From: Chaetoderma sp. LZ-2023a
Taxonomy: Eukaryota > Mollusca > Caudofoveata > Chaetodermatida > Chaetodermatidae
Assembly (NCBI GenBank): GCA_034401795.1
Contig: CM067367.1
Coordinates: 34,634,880 to 34,698,879, forward strand
Reading direction: 5' to 3'
Length of the DNA: 64,000 nt
Each line of letters starts with the position of its first letter. The first letter of the stretch is position 1. Under the pieces are notes generated by a model. It was given only the letters and a program-made list of their open reading frames with translations. It searched no databases and was not told the origin of the DNA. Made by a program: the position numbers and the translations under genes. Positions 31,030 to 46,106 of the stretch are shown one piece after another.

Positions 31030-33100
31030 TACAGAGCAAGGAAGATATGCTTTTGAGCAAAAACAGCCTCACAGACATTTAGATTTCTTAGATTTGCAAC
31101 CACCAGGCAAATTGACACCAAGCTTTGTTGGAAGGGACATCAGGACAGGTACAAGTCTATTATCTTGCGACCAAATTCTGTGGTTGATGGTAATGAAGGC
31201 TGATATAAGCCAGATCGCATTACAAGGCTATTTAATGTAATTCTCCCAGTAAATGCAGTTGGAATGCATGTTCAGTTGGTCGCAGCTTCCTCAAATCTGA
31301 TTTGGTTGTTGCAAATATCTGTTGAAGAAGCAGGTTCATCCCGTCAGTACCACATCGACCATAGAGATTGGCAATGTATTGCCTGGCTTCATTTGTTACT
31401 GTTGCTGTCACTTTCAAGGTAGTATCAAATGTTGCCAATTCTCGTGCAATGATTAGAGATGCTGCTTTCCGCTTAGCCCTCCTGAATGGATAACTTGCTG
31501 TGTCACGTCCACTTAACAGATATGTACACAGTAGTGTGGCTGCCAGTTCTTGAGGCTCCTTGCCATACTTCTCACTCAAAGGTTTGATGACATCATGGAC
31601 ATGAAATTAAGTATCATTTCTCTGAATCCAAATTTCCTTTAGAGAATCTATGCAACAAGAGATGCATATATATTATGGTTGTCAGTATCTATATCATGAA
31701 CAGCCCATGCATATCTAAAATAACTCACATAATATGCCCGGTGAGCCAGAATCCTTGTGTCTGCTTCTTCACACTCTCTGCACGACAGATCAATAACAGT
31801 ATTTGACATGTTCAAAAACAGCGACAATGTATCCTCCGTCTTTGGCCAATATACCTAGAAGCATAGTCATGTCAATAGGAAGAGGATCAACACTTCCACT
31901 AGTTGACAATCAACTCTTTGCAAATTACCTTTGTTCTTGGGGGTTGGACAGTTTCTACTCAGGAATGTTTAGATTATGTGATACATTAAACTCCCTGGAT
32001 CTGTCAGACTGAACTCTTCTGCCTGTCATCACCTTTAAGAGTACTATCTTCAATGAAACCATAGCAATCATCTATAATGTTGACAATTAACAAATGCTGA
32101 GTTTCAACGTGAGAATTTTCTGAATGCAGCATTTTTCAATATCACAGAATGTTCTCGTAGTTGGTTGAATCTATTGACAAAAGCCATTATATCTATGAGA
32201 TATATACTGTTGACACGTGACTGTCTGGTAAAGATTGTGAGTGTATTCACGGCCAACCTTTGCTATCAGAAAATCAGACGTGCTGCCTTTCAGCATTGTA
32301 TATCCTTGTTGAAGTTTCCGATTGACCTATTGGGCAATTTGTCCATTCTTATGAAAGCATAACGTTTCTGGTATTGTCATCAGCACTTTGGAAAGCAACG
32401 TGCCTATGTAACTGCACTTTCGCCTTGATAGATTTAATTTGAATAATGTTTTGCTGCTTGGCATAGATGCGTGGCCCTGCTTCTTGGATGTAAATATAAT
32501 GAGCTTCGGTGGTTCTATCTTACTGGAAACATTATCCGCTGTAATTTTGATTGCCTCTATGCCCTTCCATTTTGCTTCTCTATCACGATATAGTGGCAGC
32601 TTTCTCCCCTGTAACTATATTCATTGGATATAAACAGCAGAATGTATTTATCATGTTCTCTGTGATAGACCTTTTGATTTTCTCAACTACCATCTGCTCC
32701 TCTAGTGCCTGCTTCATTGATAACTTGCATGATGTTCATCCAGCTTCGCCATTAACAGTACACTTTGTGAAACTCATAACCGGAAACGGTTTAGTCTTCA
32801 CATGCTTTTATCTAGCAGTTGGAGGCTTGCATATCCTCTTGAATAATGATGTTTTTCCTTCTGTGTTGTAGGTTTGTTCCAGTGCCATGTTTGTCCACAC
32901 ACCATTTAATTTGCCATGTCATCAATGTACAGTAAAATTGCCATTCATAAGGTTATCATGAATTGTTGGGTGTTTTCAGGCAGATCGTGCACTTCTTGAG
33001 GCAAACACAGCATGTACTTAGTATGGCACCTCGATACAATGTATGGTAGCATATCTTGAACTTCTTGAATATGCTCATTACATAGCCCTAGTCTCTCTAA
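31030..33100 (-). pseudogene. Decayed transposon nuclease gene B (Academ-like), minus strand
   Basis: Read on the minus strand from about 33060 downward I see YIVSRCHTKYMLCLPQEVHD, a MNGNFTVH..HGKLNGVWTNMALEQTYN segment (about 32970-32870), and EEADTRILAH (about 31770-31745) with IDTDN shortly after. Next is a 115-codon open frame 31579-31232 with LLSGRDTASYPFRRAKRKAA and LRKLRPTEHAFQLHL, then PSTTEFG and a cysteine tail (CKSKKSKCL, stop, GCFCSKAYLPCSVACAC) to 31030. The order of the EADTR, DTD and G-x-D-T motifs and the CXC end is that of the nuclease core seen at 46-48 kb, with multiple stops and frameshifts. Plus-strand open frames in 31800-32900 are its antisense shadows. It may extend to about 33700, where matches fade. 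Confidence 0.7.
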
Positions 33101-34110
33101 ATGCATGTCTCACTTTAAGATAGGGATCATTGTTGCTAGGTTTACCTTTATCTGTCTGCTGTATGAGCTGACTATTTCAGATTTCTTATTCTTCAATGTA
33201 ATACATAGATTGTTCAGATGGCTGTTGAGTTCCAGTTTGTCCATTAGATGTTCTGAGTCTAACCAGATTTCAAATGTATTCCAAAATACATATTAGGCCA
33301 AACATTTCTTACTACTCAGTGAATGGTATATCAGTATCCTATAATAATTCTTTCTCCTGTTCACTTTGTTTGTAGTGCCCGATTTATAAATGTTACTTTC
33401 AGCAAATTTCAATGCAAGTGTCATTCAGGGAAAATCATTTAATACTTATAGAGCACTTATAAAATCCACCAAGTATGGCAGCCAGATTGGTATATCCGTG
33501 CCAATGTTTGTTTATGGTGTCTTTCACGTCTTTCACGAGTCACAAATGGCTTGCATCAGATGTTTTCATCATCGTCATCATCAGCACTACAATCACCACC
33601 AACCGTTGTCACCTCCCTCCATGTTCTCTCACATCATGCCATCAGCTTTCTTCTCTCAAATCCTCGAAGATGGTATGATTTTCCACTACTATCTCATGTC
33701 CAGATATGGGTTTGTGTTATAAAGACGGATTGCTATCGGGTATGTATTTGGAAGTCAGCTCGTGTGTCAAAAACAGATATCCCTTCACCAACCTAGGACA
33801 ATGGTGGACTGTAAGGGATGAATAAAGAGTATAACCTAAGTGGTGTGAGGGAGAGCCATTGCCCCATATGCTGCCTGGTATTTTACAGAGTGAACGAGAC
33901 AAGATAGAAATGAACGTCAATTCAGTTCAACTAAAGTTGATAACAGAAATGAAGTTGGTGAATTAGCCACTGATAGTGGCAATGATTAATTGAGAGATGA
34001 TATGCTCAAATGCATTTAGCAGATTTATTGTCTGGTTTAAGAGGACATAAATAAATAAAACGATTTAAGTGGTAGTTTATTTACATGCACAGCTATGTTC
34101 AATTCATTTG
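33101..34110. other. Unassigned; possible decayed 5' part of gene B
   Basis: No clear motif. Plus-strand frames at 33390-33796 are probably chance. Confidence 0.35.
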
Positions 34111-34114
34111 TCAC

Positions 34115-35400
34115 TACCCAATAATTGCATTCCTTCCGCTACATTCAAAAATGGACATTCTGACAGTTGACACTTGACATAGTAACGCAGTCCCAAGAAA
34201 TAAAAGGACATTGGCGCTTTAGATTTGTCAGAGGGTGCTTATCATTCACTTTTCAAGCCGTAAACACCACTACATTTTATCCATCACAACAATGCACAAT
34301 TTCACGATTATAAGCAGTGGAAAAATTGTTTGGCTTCTGACCTCTGCTGATCTAATTATTCAATGATTTGCGTGCGAGTTTTCGTGTAAAATGTATGCAA
34401 TTGTAGAACCCTGACCAAGGGATATTTCAGTCATTACTCTAGATCATTTCAATATGTTGTAGTGCACATTTCACTTTTCAGAATATCGAAATATTCTTTA
34501 ATTAACACATTATCTGTCACAAGAAATCAAATTTGTCTGATTTTAAGCAGATTTTAAGAAGCTTGGGTAAAATTTGTGAACTTTTGACCTCTAGTGCCCT
34601 AATTATTCAACTGACTTGCATATAACATTGATAAAATGATAGAGACCACAATAAAGAACATTGTGAGTGGTTAGTCATTACGATCGGTTACGTAGATGTT
34701 ATGCCATGCACATTTTATTTTCAGTACCTATAATTGCATTATCTTCAGTTGTCTTTAAAAATGGACATTCTGTCAGTTGTCATAGTACAGGCATGAACAT
34801 TGGCCTTTTTGGATTTGTCAGATAGTGTCTAATTCTCACTCTATGAGAGGCTAACATCAAAATAGTATTTTATTAACACATTGTCTGTCACAACAAATCA
34901 ATTAAGAAGCTTGGGTAAAATCTGTGACCTTTTGACCTCTGGTGACATAATTATTCAAATGGTTTGCATATAGCATGGGTACAATGATAGAGGCTACAAT
35001 AGGAAACATTTTGAGTGGTTAGTCAATACGATCGGTTATGTAGATGTGATGCTATGCCCATTTCATTTTGCAGTATCCCATAATTGCATTTTCCCGCTAT
35101 TTTCCAAAATGAACATTCTTTCAGTTGTCATAATAACAATATTTCATGAAATAAATTAACATTGGCCCATTAGATTTGTCAAACTCTGTCGAATACTCAC
35201 TTTTGAAGATGTGCTAATAAATGAATATTTTGATGTTAACTTTGTCAGTTACAACAATGTATAGTCGCTCGATTTTAAATAGCGGACAAAATTGATGACC
35301 TTTTGACCTCTGCTGACCTAATTTGATAACTGATTTTCATATAACTATAGGAAATGGTAATGGGCTATCAGAGCAATAATTGGAGTGGTCATTTGCTAGA
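34115..35400. repeat. ~350-bp tandem repeat, 3-4 diverged units
   Basis: Recurring ordered blocks: CxxATAATTGCAT..GGACATTCTxxCAGTTG (34119, 34727, 35077), then TTTGTCAxA, then TTTTGACCTCT..CTAATT (34340, 34582, 34926, 35298), then GAGTGGTTAGTCA.TACGATC. An inverted fragment is at 37845-38060, beyond the CTGT satellite. No coding. Confidence 0.75.
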
Positions 35401-35748
35401 CTACTATGATAATACCCAAAGTTATGTGTATTTTTCTTACCGATAGCCCTTAATATAGACGGCCTCGCTGTTGTGTATACCATCCTCATAAAATCCCAAT
35501 AATTTACTAGTGCAAGAGTATTATGACATCCAACATTGGTTTTCTTATACTTGTGTATGGCTTCTATAGTGCCATCATGTCAAAATTTTATATCAGACAA
35601 CTGTGCATGACTGGACCTGACAAAGCACTTATAAAGGAATTTTTGGTCTTAACATCTTAACAGGGTCGATAGAATCGCGGTAGCGGCGGGTTCCGGATTT
35701 TTGTATCTTCCGGATTTTTTTATCACGCCCAACGTTGTGGAATCCTAG

Positions 35749-35940
35749 TGTACCGCCACACCCTTTCCCGTGTTAGAATTTGAACCAAACCCGGACAGTA
35801 CTTTCCCAGATATCCATAGATGCAGAATTTGATCCGGGTTCTTTTACACAGATCAAGGCCAAAGTCCGAGAATCCGCGTGCATGGCTTCCTTCGTTGTGT
35901 ACCAAATCGTATTGGTAGTTTTTAAGATACATCCCGGAAA
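35749..35940 (+). repeat. Dispersed element, copy 2, with satellite tail
   Basis: Blocks TTTCCCGTGTTAGAATTTGA, GATATCCATAGATGCAG, GATCAAGGCCAAAGTC and CTTCCTTCGTTGTGTACCAA match 1490-1637 and, inverted, 55113-55350. The (CTGT/CTGC)n satellite starts five bases after it. Confidence 0.7.
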
Positions 35941-35944
35941 AAGT

Positions 35945-37790
<1,846 letters not shown>

Positions 37791-37844
37791 AAACATGATG
37801 GTTTATTGTGCCGCTACCCACAGCTAAAAAGTTACTGATTGACA

Positions 37845-38060
37845 CAATCTGAGAAAACTATAAAGGGTCAATGTGCATTTATTTCATGAAATGTTGTTAC
37901 TATAACAGCTAACAGAATGGCTATTTCTAAAAGTAGTTATAAATGCAAAATTATGAGGAACTGCTGAGTGAAATGTCATAGTATCGCATCTAAATAACTT
38001 AGAATAACAAATGGCCACTCAAAACAATAGCATTTGTACCCTCAACGTAATAGGCAATAC
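37845..38060 (-). repeat. Inverted fragment of the 34.1-35.4 kb tandem repeat
   Basis: On the minus strand GTAACAACATTTCATGAAAT, CATTCTGTTAGCTG and TTTTGAGTGGCCATTTG follow the order of the left array in reverse. The satellite is thus bracketed by inverted copies. Confidence 0.65.
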
Positions 38061-38114
38061 AATTGCCAGTAACATTTGACAATATCATCTCACACTTATC
38101 CCAATAGCGACTTT

Positions 38115-38370
38115 TAGCCCTAAATTAACAGAATCTTAATTTCTAGGTAACTATACAGGTAAGTTGTTGAATATTTTTGATGGCAACAACATCTCCCAGT
38201 CAAATTTGTTGAAAAATATCCAACAGACTGCTTATTAAATAGCAAATACATACAATTCGTACACTTGGCGGACATATACATGTTCATGACGGAACTAGAC
38301 GCGTCATTGTTTACGCATTCTGATTGTGACATCAGCCCACATGTGACGTAATTGATTATGACGTCGTATA
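38115..38370 (+). mobile_element. MITE-1, truncated
   Basis: From CAGAATCTTAATTTCTAGGT through a shortened hairpin (38165-38225), TTATTAAATAGC and a TGACGTAATTGATTATGACG block. Left end missing. Confidence 0.75.
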
Positions 38371-38808
38371 CTTCAGCGACATTTCAGATATCTCGATTTG
38401 TCGATGTTACTATTAGATGCAGATTCATTATCACCTTCAGTGCTTCCCTGCTCGTTCTCTACCTTGTCACGTTCTGAGGAATATCTGCTAGTACAGGGCC
38501 AGTATCTCACCCTTACACCACATGGGCTCCATCCTTTTTTCACACCTACCGTTCAGCCATTATGTCTGTTTCGTTCAGGGATGTCTGATTTTAGGAAATG
38601 GACTCTTCCAAATATCTACTTAATATTTCCGTATTTTGTATGCGCCCACGAAGACAAACTCTGTGGAAATATGAGAAAAATACTCAACCCCTGAGAGTTG
38701 TAATCACATCTTATGGTGGCGGGTTGCTAGAAGAAAGCGCTATGACGAGTTCATATTATCATCATAAGGTGGTCTATTTAGTGCGGATATAATGGTGAAG
38801 TTGTACCA

Positions 38809-39066
38809 ATGCGTGGAGAACTCCTAGCTGGAGGTTTAGTAATGAATGACATGCTGAAGGGATTTTCCGATTTGAAAAATGAATGCGAGGCTAAACACAG
38901 TCTATCTTTCAGAATGGCTGGCAATTTATATTTCGCAGAATCAGTGGATAAGCCAGCATTTATTACCGTAAAACATGGAATAAAAACAGGGAAGAATAAA
39001 GATACAAGAAAAATATATGCATTGATACGGCAAACTGCTCATTATAGAGCAAAATTAAGTAAATGA
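38809..39066 (+). CDS. Hypothetical ORF, 85 aa, unsupported
   Basis: ATG at 38809, stop at 39064-39066. The Lys-rich product (ending LIRQTAHYRAKLSK) has no motif I know. It is outside any repeat identified here, and a GAAATAAATA word follows about 45 nt downstream. It could be a chance frame or a piece of an old transposon. Adjacent 38371-38808 holds only another unrecognised frame (38398-38694). Confidence 0.2.
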   Translation: MRGELLAGGLVMNDMLKGFSDLKNECEAKHSLSFRMAGNLYFAESVDKPAFITVKHGIKTGKNKDTRKIYALIRQTAHYRAKLSK

Positions 39067-39253
39067 TTATAAACTTTGAATTGACTCCGTTTACCGGACT
39101 ACTGTATTGAAATAAATACGACAGACGAGTCTGATCTCTTTTATACTGATTTTATTCATAAATACAACTTAGACAACTGACGAAAACGATATCGATAACG
39201 ATAATAACGTCATATTCTCGATATTATCGGGAAATCTCCGGCTCTAGTTTGGT

Positions 39254-39880
39254 CTTGTGAAACTTTCCCGCACTGATTTCAATGCAGCAGCAAAGTAACT
39301 GGTGAAAAGCACAGGAGAGAGACCATCTCCCTGTCGGGAGCCAATTGATGTCTCAAACGCTACAGACTTCACTGACTTGACACGTACTCTTACCTTGGTG
39401 TCTGCAAGCAGTAGTCTCACTAGTCGTAGCTCATCTTCATTGCAACTGGCCTGATGTAATACATTTAGGATCTTTGAGCGTTTAATTGCGTGGAAGGCTC
39501 ATGACATGTCAATGCCCATTTTGTGGAAATCCCAGTGTTTGGACATGACTACCGACACAAGAGTGCGTTGAGCCTGTACAATGTCTGCGCAGCTGCGTCC
39601 ACATTTAAAGCCCCTTTGACATGATCCGGTGAAGTCATCGATCTTGTCTCGGATGCGGCATAGAGTAACATTGGATAGGATTTTCCGTATGCTGTTGAGG
39701 AGCACAATATGCCGTATATTGGTTGGGGGAGCAGGTGGTTTCCCGGGCTTGGGTAGTGCGATAAGGGTGCCTTGGCCTACAGCATCGATGGGAAGGTGGT
39801 GCATAAAGGCTGACTAGCTTAGGTGGCTTGTGGTCAGAAGTGAGGTCTGTACCTGCATATGAACGAGCATTCCGAAGTAT
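39254..39880 (-). pseudogene. LINE-type reverse transcriptase fragment
   Basis: On the minus strand: ALPKPGKPPAPPTNIRHIVL, LNSIRKILSNVTLCRI, GSCQRGFKCGRSCADIV, KMGIDMS-stop-AFHAIKRSKIL, ELRLVRLLLADTKVRV and SIGSRQGDGLSPVLFTSYF. These correspond to reverse transcriptase motifs of non-LTR elements: the PKPGK/RPIxL start, SQ.GFRxGRS, the D of DxSxAFD, and the PQGD.LSP block. The catalytic YxDD block is not reached; the copy ends near 39250 and begins near 39880. It has at least one internal stop, next to the DMS motif, and is inactive. Clade undetermined. Confidence 0.8.
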
Positions 39881-40350
39881 GGGTTTTGCTTCTGTCTGCA
39901 TAGTATGACGTCTATTTGGTTGAAGACAGCTGTTGTAGCCTTAGAACCTTTTGAGACTCAGCAATATGTCTGGTCAATGTTGTCCCGTGACGGCATGGTA
40001 GTTTGAAAGCCGTATTTGTGGCAAATAGGCCATTGGAACTAAGGAATACGTGTAGAATGCAGACAAGTTATAACGGGTTCGGACATGTTTGTTTCTGGCT
40101 GACCATATGACGGTACGGTCGATCCAAACACAGGGAGTGATGTAGGGCAGTGTGGAATCATTGCAGGGTTAAGTTTTCAAAAATATGTCTCTCGGTTTGC
40201 ATATGGCTGACAATGTCAATGACAGTTCGCTTTCACGAGTATGAACGTGTTCGTAATTAGAACAAGGAGACAACAACAGTAGAATCAGCACAGCAGCAGC
40301 AACACCAGCAACAACAGTTGCGAAAGACATCCCTACTACAATCATCACCA
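39881..40350. other. No feature recognised
   Basis: Unassigned sequence between the LINE fragment and the TGCG array. Confidence 0.5.
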
Positions 40351-40352
40351 CT

Positions 40353-40880
<528 letters not shown>

Positions 40881-41109
40881 TGCATGCGGGCATGGGCACG
40901 CGCATGCCTACAATCCTATAAACCGTCTTAAACGCAATACCTTTTATCGCTCTAGTTTAAACAGCCAAAGGTGTTGGGCGTGTATTTTATCTGCAGAGAA
41001 GTTAGAGAGGCTTAGGCATTAATAACATTTCTCCAACTACAGCATCAAAAAAACTCATTCACAAATAAAAAAGGTCTCTTGACTTGTAACTTGAATGATT
41101 GCTAGATTT

Positions 41110-41342
41110 AAGGCAGCAACAGCGCCCAGTCAAATTAGCTTTAAAAAATTCGACAGACTATTTATAAAATAGTAAAGACATACAATTCGTACAACAACGC
41201 ATAGTCCGTCTTCAAATATACGTTCGTGACGTACTTATCAACGTCATTCATGTCGTCATAATGACGTCATTCATTATGATGTCATTCCACACGTCACGTA
41301 GTTGATTATGACGTCATATGATGGATGGATAAAGTGGAAAGA
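41110..41342 (+). mobile_element. MITE-1, right part
   Basis: From GGCAGCAACAGCGCCCAGTC (second arm) to ATGGATGGATAAAGTGGAAA. It has four TGACGT/ATGACGTCAT words in about 80 bp (41238-41320). Confidence 0.8.
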
Positions 41343-42377
41343 TCCATTATGGTCTTCCAAATACGTTGTTTCCTAATCCACTTAGAAAATGGCTGATTTG
41401 GACTACCTTGACGCGGTTTTGTTTTCAGTCTATTGTGACGCTTATGTTTCTGGGAACATGTCCAGATCTTTTATATAGACGGCGATAATTTAACAGATAA
41501 TGATAATGGTGGATCCTGAGAATGTGCATACTTGGTATTAATTGTCCATCAGACTACTTTCCTTCAACGTTTCCATCAATGATCATGCACATTATGAGTC
41601 ATTCAGGTTGCCGTTTCCAGTGATATGATTTGGACAGCATTCTTTGTAAATTGTTGCAATGCCGCGGTAAGGATTGCGTGTTCCACAACATCGGCTTGCT
41701 ATATAGCCCAGACACTACCAATGCATAGCCACACGCACATATCAACGGCATGTTGTCTTTTTCATGTGAAGTTTTGAGAGCGTATTTTATTGTATTAACA
41801 GGGGTGAAGGTAGTTCTTTGGAAATATTGCTCAAGTTAGAAGTGTTATCTTTTTGCCACAGAAATTAAGCACCGTTTGTAGCAAGAGGCAGTTTGATTCT
41901 TTTTTCAAAATGCAGTTGCATGATCGTGCAGATATCTGACGAACCAACATAGTGGCTGTGGCACTCCAAATCATGATAATGTCAACCAAAGCATGGTATA
42001 TGATAATATGTCAAAGTCAATATATAAACTCCAGTGGTAACCGTCAACTTTCTCCAGCCTTTTCCTGCACCAAAAATCTCAAGGGAGTTAACTCTTGAGA
42101 ATGGGCCACCAGCAGGTAAGTAAAAAAAGAATTGACAGCCCTGGTGGGGTGGGGGGTGGTCTCGTCCTGGGTCCGCCACTGCTCTAGCTAGCTGTCAGTT
42201 GATCTGCTGAGAAATGACAAATCGTGGATTGGGATTTAATTCATTTTCTCATACCTACAATAAGCAGAATAATAACTGGCGACGGTTACACGGATTGTCA
42301 TGCTAGGTCATTTTGTATGTCAGATCATTTATAACGATAATATTTTTCGAACCATTTCGATATTATATTGTTGGCCT
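41343..42377. other. No feature recognised
   Basis: No gene or named repeat; a G-rich block lies at about 42140-42165. Confidence 0.5.
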
Positions 42378-42417
42378 TCTTCTTCTTCTTCTTCTTCTTC
42401 TTCTTCTTCTTCTTCTT
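42378..42417. repeat. (CTT)n microsatellite
   Basis: About 13 CTT units. Confidence 0.95.
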
Positions 42418-44160
42418 GTCTACATACAGCAGATGGAACACCACAACCATGACAAAAATATGCTACTGAAGGTCGTTGCTGACTTAACAGTCATTGTGAT
42501 TCTTCTCAGAAAATTCATGAGTAATAGATATTTATGATTCTTAACCACAGAATTAGAGACGTGTGCCCAAAGGGGGTGGGAATTGTTACGGATTTACCTG
42601 TTTCGCTTCCCTGAACCCTTTCATACTTTGGTATGCCTGCACAGCATTGTTATTTTATGACCGAGTAAAGGTTTAACACTATCGTACATTAAGGACCTAT
42701 TCGAGCCGCCTTAAAGAGTCATCGTCGAACACCGTCAAGTATGTACTGTAGGCTAACGAGTGGCTAGGTTTTGTGGCCGTGGCTTTTTAACAAATGGATG
42801 GGCAAATTAATGGACAGTAGGATGAAAGCCCAGGTGGGTGGGCGGATGTGTGTGTACACGAAAGATTGGCGGGCGGGCGGATGGATCAATAAATGGATCG
42901 TTTGTTTGATCAACTCTGGTTGTCTGTTGTTGTTTGGTTGGTTGGTTGAGAGGGTGGGTGGCGGGCTTTGATGGGTGTTGGTTGGGTGGATAGATGGCTG
43001 GGTGGGAGGACGGGTGGAGCTGTGGTAGGTGACTATGTTAGTGGGTGTTTTGCTTGCTGGTTTGCTTACTTGCATGCTTGCCTACTTGCTCGTTCGCTTT
43101 TCCGTCGGCATATTTTCTCGCTAAAAACTTTAAATAGACGTTTGTCTAAAAATAATTGCATGCTCTTGTGCCTGAAGATATCCCTTTAAATTCATTCTCT
43201 CTATTCAAGCGTCACGATCTGGGCGTAAATAAAGACGTTTATACCCAACTCCATTATTTGTATTGATCGGGTCCATAAAATCTACCCCCACTCCATCCAC
43301 CAACTCCCTCCCTCTCCGGATGTGGCTCTCTATACGCACCCTGGAACCTGAACTAGGATCAGCTAAAGCTTTTATACCAGAACCCATTGCGAAATCGTCT
43401 ACATATTATCCCAATGCGCATAATATTGATAGTTCAGAACGTGGTTATTACCTGTCGCGCCCGTGCCTGTATAACTCCCATAGCTATTGTATCAGAAACT
43501 AACTGGTTAGATTTAGCCATGATCACATTGGAAACTATCCAATAACGTGAAAGCCTTGCAAATAATATATCTAGATTTAAATGGCAGTTCCGATATAGAA
43601 AAAATCAGGCGAGTTTATAAAGGTGATTAATAGGCCTCTTGCTCTCTACGTTCTGTACAGTCGGCGTGTGTAGACTTCGACATTTGTGTATGTTACGATT
43701 TTAAAATACAAAGATTAGAATTCATGGTGCCATATTTTTAATACTTATTAATATTCAGGAAAACAATGTATGTTGTTGGTGGAAGTAATAACACTCAGGC
43801 AAATTATTTTCAAAATATCAGGCCGATTATACAATAATTCTACCTTTATAAGCGGAAGATGTTAGTGTAATGGTTAATTCCCATATAAATGTGGAATAAC
43901 TTGAAACGTTGATATAACTAACCGCAGAATCTTAATTACAGTGAATCGTGCTACGGAAATTATGTATACCCGGGCGTGTGTGTTTGGTCACGTCAAGTTG
44001 TTCAACAACAAAATGGCTTTCGCTACACATAGTTAATCAACTAGAAACATGTTTACACAATTTTGTATTTAACATAGGCAACAAGTTGAAATATTTGTAG
44101 TGGGAATCGTAGAAACAACATAAATATACGGATGTGTGTGATAACAATGTTGATTATTTA
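42418..44160. other. No gene; degenerate GGTG/GGCG low-complexity at 42825-43060
   Basis: Low-complexity GGTGGGTGG-type sequence in the middle. A decayed MITE-1 arm (CAGGCAAATTATTTTCAAAA) lies near 43796. Short frames at 43205-43502 are not recognised. Confidence 0.5.
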
Positions 44161-44164
44161 ACAC

Positions 44165-44395
44165 TTTAACCATCAAATTTGTCCAAGAAAATTTTAATTT
44201 TCTCAAAGAAAATCTCCATTTGCTGACCAAGAGAAGACTGTTTTTTGGAAAATTTACCACTAGAATGACTGGCTCGGTTATCGAGCCAGTCATTCTAGTA
44301 ATAAATTTTCTAAAGTAGTCTTCTCTTGGTCTGCAAATGGACATTCCTCACGACCACTGAGGAAGCCGTTTTGGAGACGCTCGAGAGTTAAATGT
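44165..44395. mobile_element. MITE-2 copy (palindromic), complete
   Basis: TTAACCATCAAATTTGTCC margin, stem TTTGCTGACCAAGAGAAGAC..TTACCACTAGAATGACTGGC and its complement, centre GGTTATCGAGCC. The right margin CACTGAGGAAGCCGTTTTGG ends near GAGAGTTAAAT. Confidence 0.85.
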
Positions 44396-44447
44396 TTTAC
44401 CACTTGAAAGTCATATATCTCAATTTTAAGACAACTAGGTGCTACAG

Positions 44448-44592
44448 GAAAGCTTCTGAATTTTTGGAAAGTAATTTGCTTGGATCCTGTCGCTGCCATA
44501 TGCAAGTTAATTTATACGGGTGATTAGTGTTATTCTTTGCGTAGGCAGAAACAGCGTCCAGTCAAATTTGTTTCAAAATATTCAACGGAATA
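44448..44592. mobile_element. MITE-1 hairpin remnant
   Basis: GGAAAGTAATTTGCTTGGATCC..CTGCCATA and GGCAGAAACAGCGTCCAGTC..TTCAAAATATTCAACG, separated by about 50 bp. Confidence 0.6.
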
Positions 44593-45282
44593 TTCCTTAC
44601 ACCTTATTGGAATTTGTCGCGTCTAGTCTACCCTAATAACGCAGCTTACTGGGCCGATATCGTATCGGCCCACCATCTGCCCAATAAGCTGAGTTATTTG
44701 TGTATCGGGGTCAAATTGTTAAAATAAGCTACCATTTCTCTGAACTTCTTTTTAAATTGTGTTGATTTAGTAACAAAAGTGATAACAGATTAGCCTGATT
44801 CTAGGTAGCCGTGATATTGCCAGGTTTTTTGCTTTGACAATCTGTGGACGCTAATGTAGTTTTCGCGCCGCTTAATACATGTGTCAACTTTCAGATGAAT
44901 CCATTCTTAAATACTTAAGTAAACATACAATGGTTGTTGGATAAGTAACGGTAGACGTATGTTACACCTGTGGTTAAATCAATGATCGGCGATACTGTAC
45001 TGGCGAGGGACCAGTCCTAGACGAGCGACCAACAAGCTAAACACGATTACATAGACTCATAATCTCCCACGGTAATACTTAACTCTTACTAAAATTAATT
45101 AATTATGTAATTTATGTTGTATAATTAATTATCGTTATCCATCAAGACCATTTTATGAAACTTTGTCGCGGAAACTATATGTCGTGACTCAGCCACGGTG
45201 ACTGTGTCACCGAATATGTAACGGAAATTCTGTGAAATTTAGTTTCTGGGACGCTTTGTAGTTCACGAAGGCTCATTCGAAC

Positions 45283-45365
45283 TTTAAAATTCAACATTCA
45301 AAACTCGACTTCGAAATTAAAAAGTCGATTTCGAAATTCAAAACTCGATTTCGAAATTCAAATCT
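45283..45365 (-). repeat. ~21-bp tandem repeat (TTTCGAAATTCAAAACTCGA)n, copy 1
   Basis: 3-4 units preceded by CACGAAGGCTCATTCGAA. The same array and the GCTCATTCGAA margin occur in inverted orientation at 52482-52595. Confidence 0.8.
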
Positions 45366-45390
45366 TAAATCAGTCTATTACAAATAGTGG

Positions 45391-45682
45391 GGCGGATATG
45401 TAACAAATTTGAGGTAAGATGTTCTATTCTGGCAGAAAGCATGACATTTGGCATATAGGTGGTGTAAGGTATGCTGAACATAATTAGATGCGGTGCCACA
45501 TGATTCTACCAAGGGAACCCATTCAAAATGGCGGATTCAAAATGGCCGCCTTCCCAGCGGAAAATCTGCATTACTCAAGTTCTAGATGGAGTAGAGGGCT
45601 GGAATTGATGTCAAATTAAGGGTTTCTTGGGTCACTGGTTATGATTTTATCCATTACAATACTCTAAATAGATAAACATGCT
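45391..45682 (+). repeat. Left TIR of the 3.1-kb transposon
   Basis: Aligns along its length to the reverse complement of 48225-48503, about 85-90% by eye. Confidence 0.85.
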
Positions 45683-46106
45683 GAAAAATATATTATTATT
45701 CTTATTATTATTAATAATTATTATTATTGTTGTTGTTGTTGTTGTTGTTGTGGTCGTCGTCGTCGTCGTCGTCGTTGTTGTTGTAACATTTGTAAATTGG
45801 TAGTATTATTGCTAAACGTTTGTACACACATGTTCCGGGCGGAACATTTTAGAAACAAGTTTTCGCTACTCAAAACAATTGGTCTACACGTTTTCTCCAG
45901 TAAAGGTAATTGTATGCCAGCCCCTCGCTTCGCCAAGCATTATTTCGTTGCGGATTTCCATATAATTATTGTAGTTTCCTAATCTCACACTGACTATTTA
46001 AATATATCAGGAGAATACATAGCTGCATAGCAATCACGCACACACGTATTGTGCTCTGCTTATAGACAGAGACAATAGCCTATTATATTCTCGCATTCAA
46101 GTCATT

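Noticed and set aside
31803-32871. Plus-strand frames of 60-106 codons
   Set aside because: Antisense to pseudogene B; the EEADTR and NFTVH motifs lie on the minus strand.
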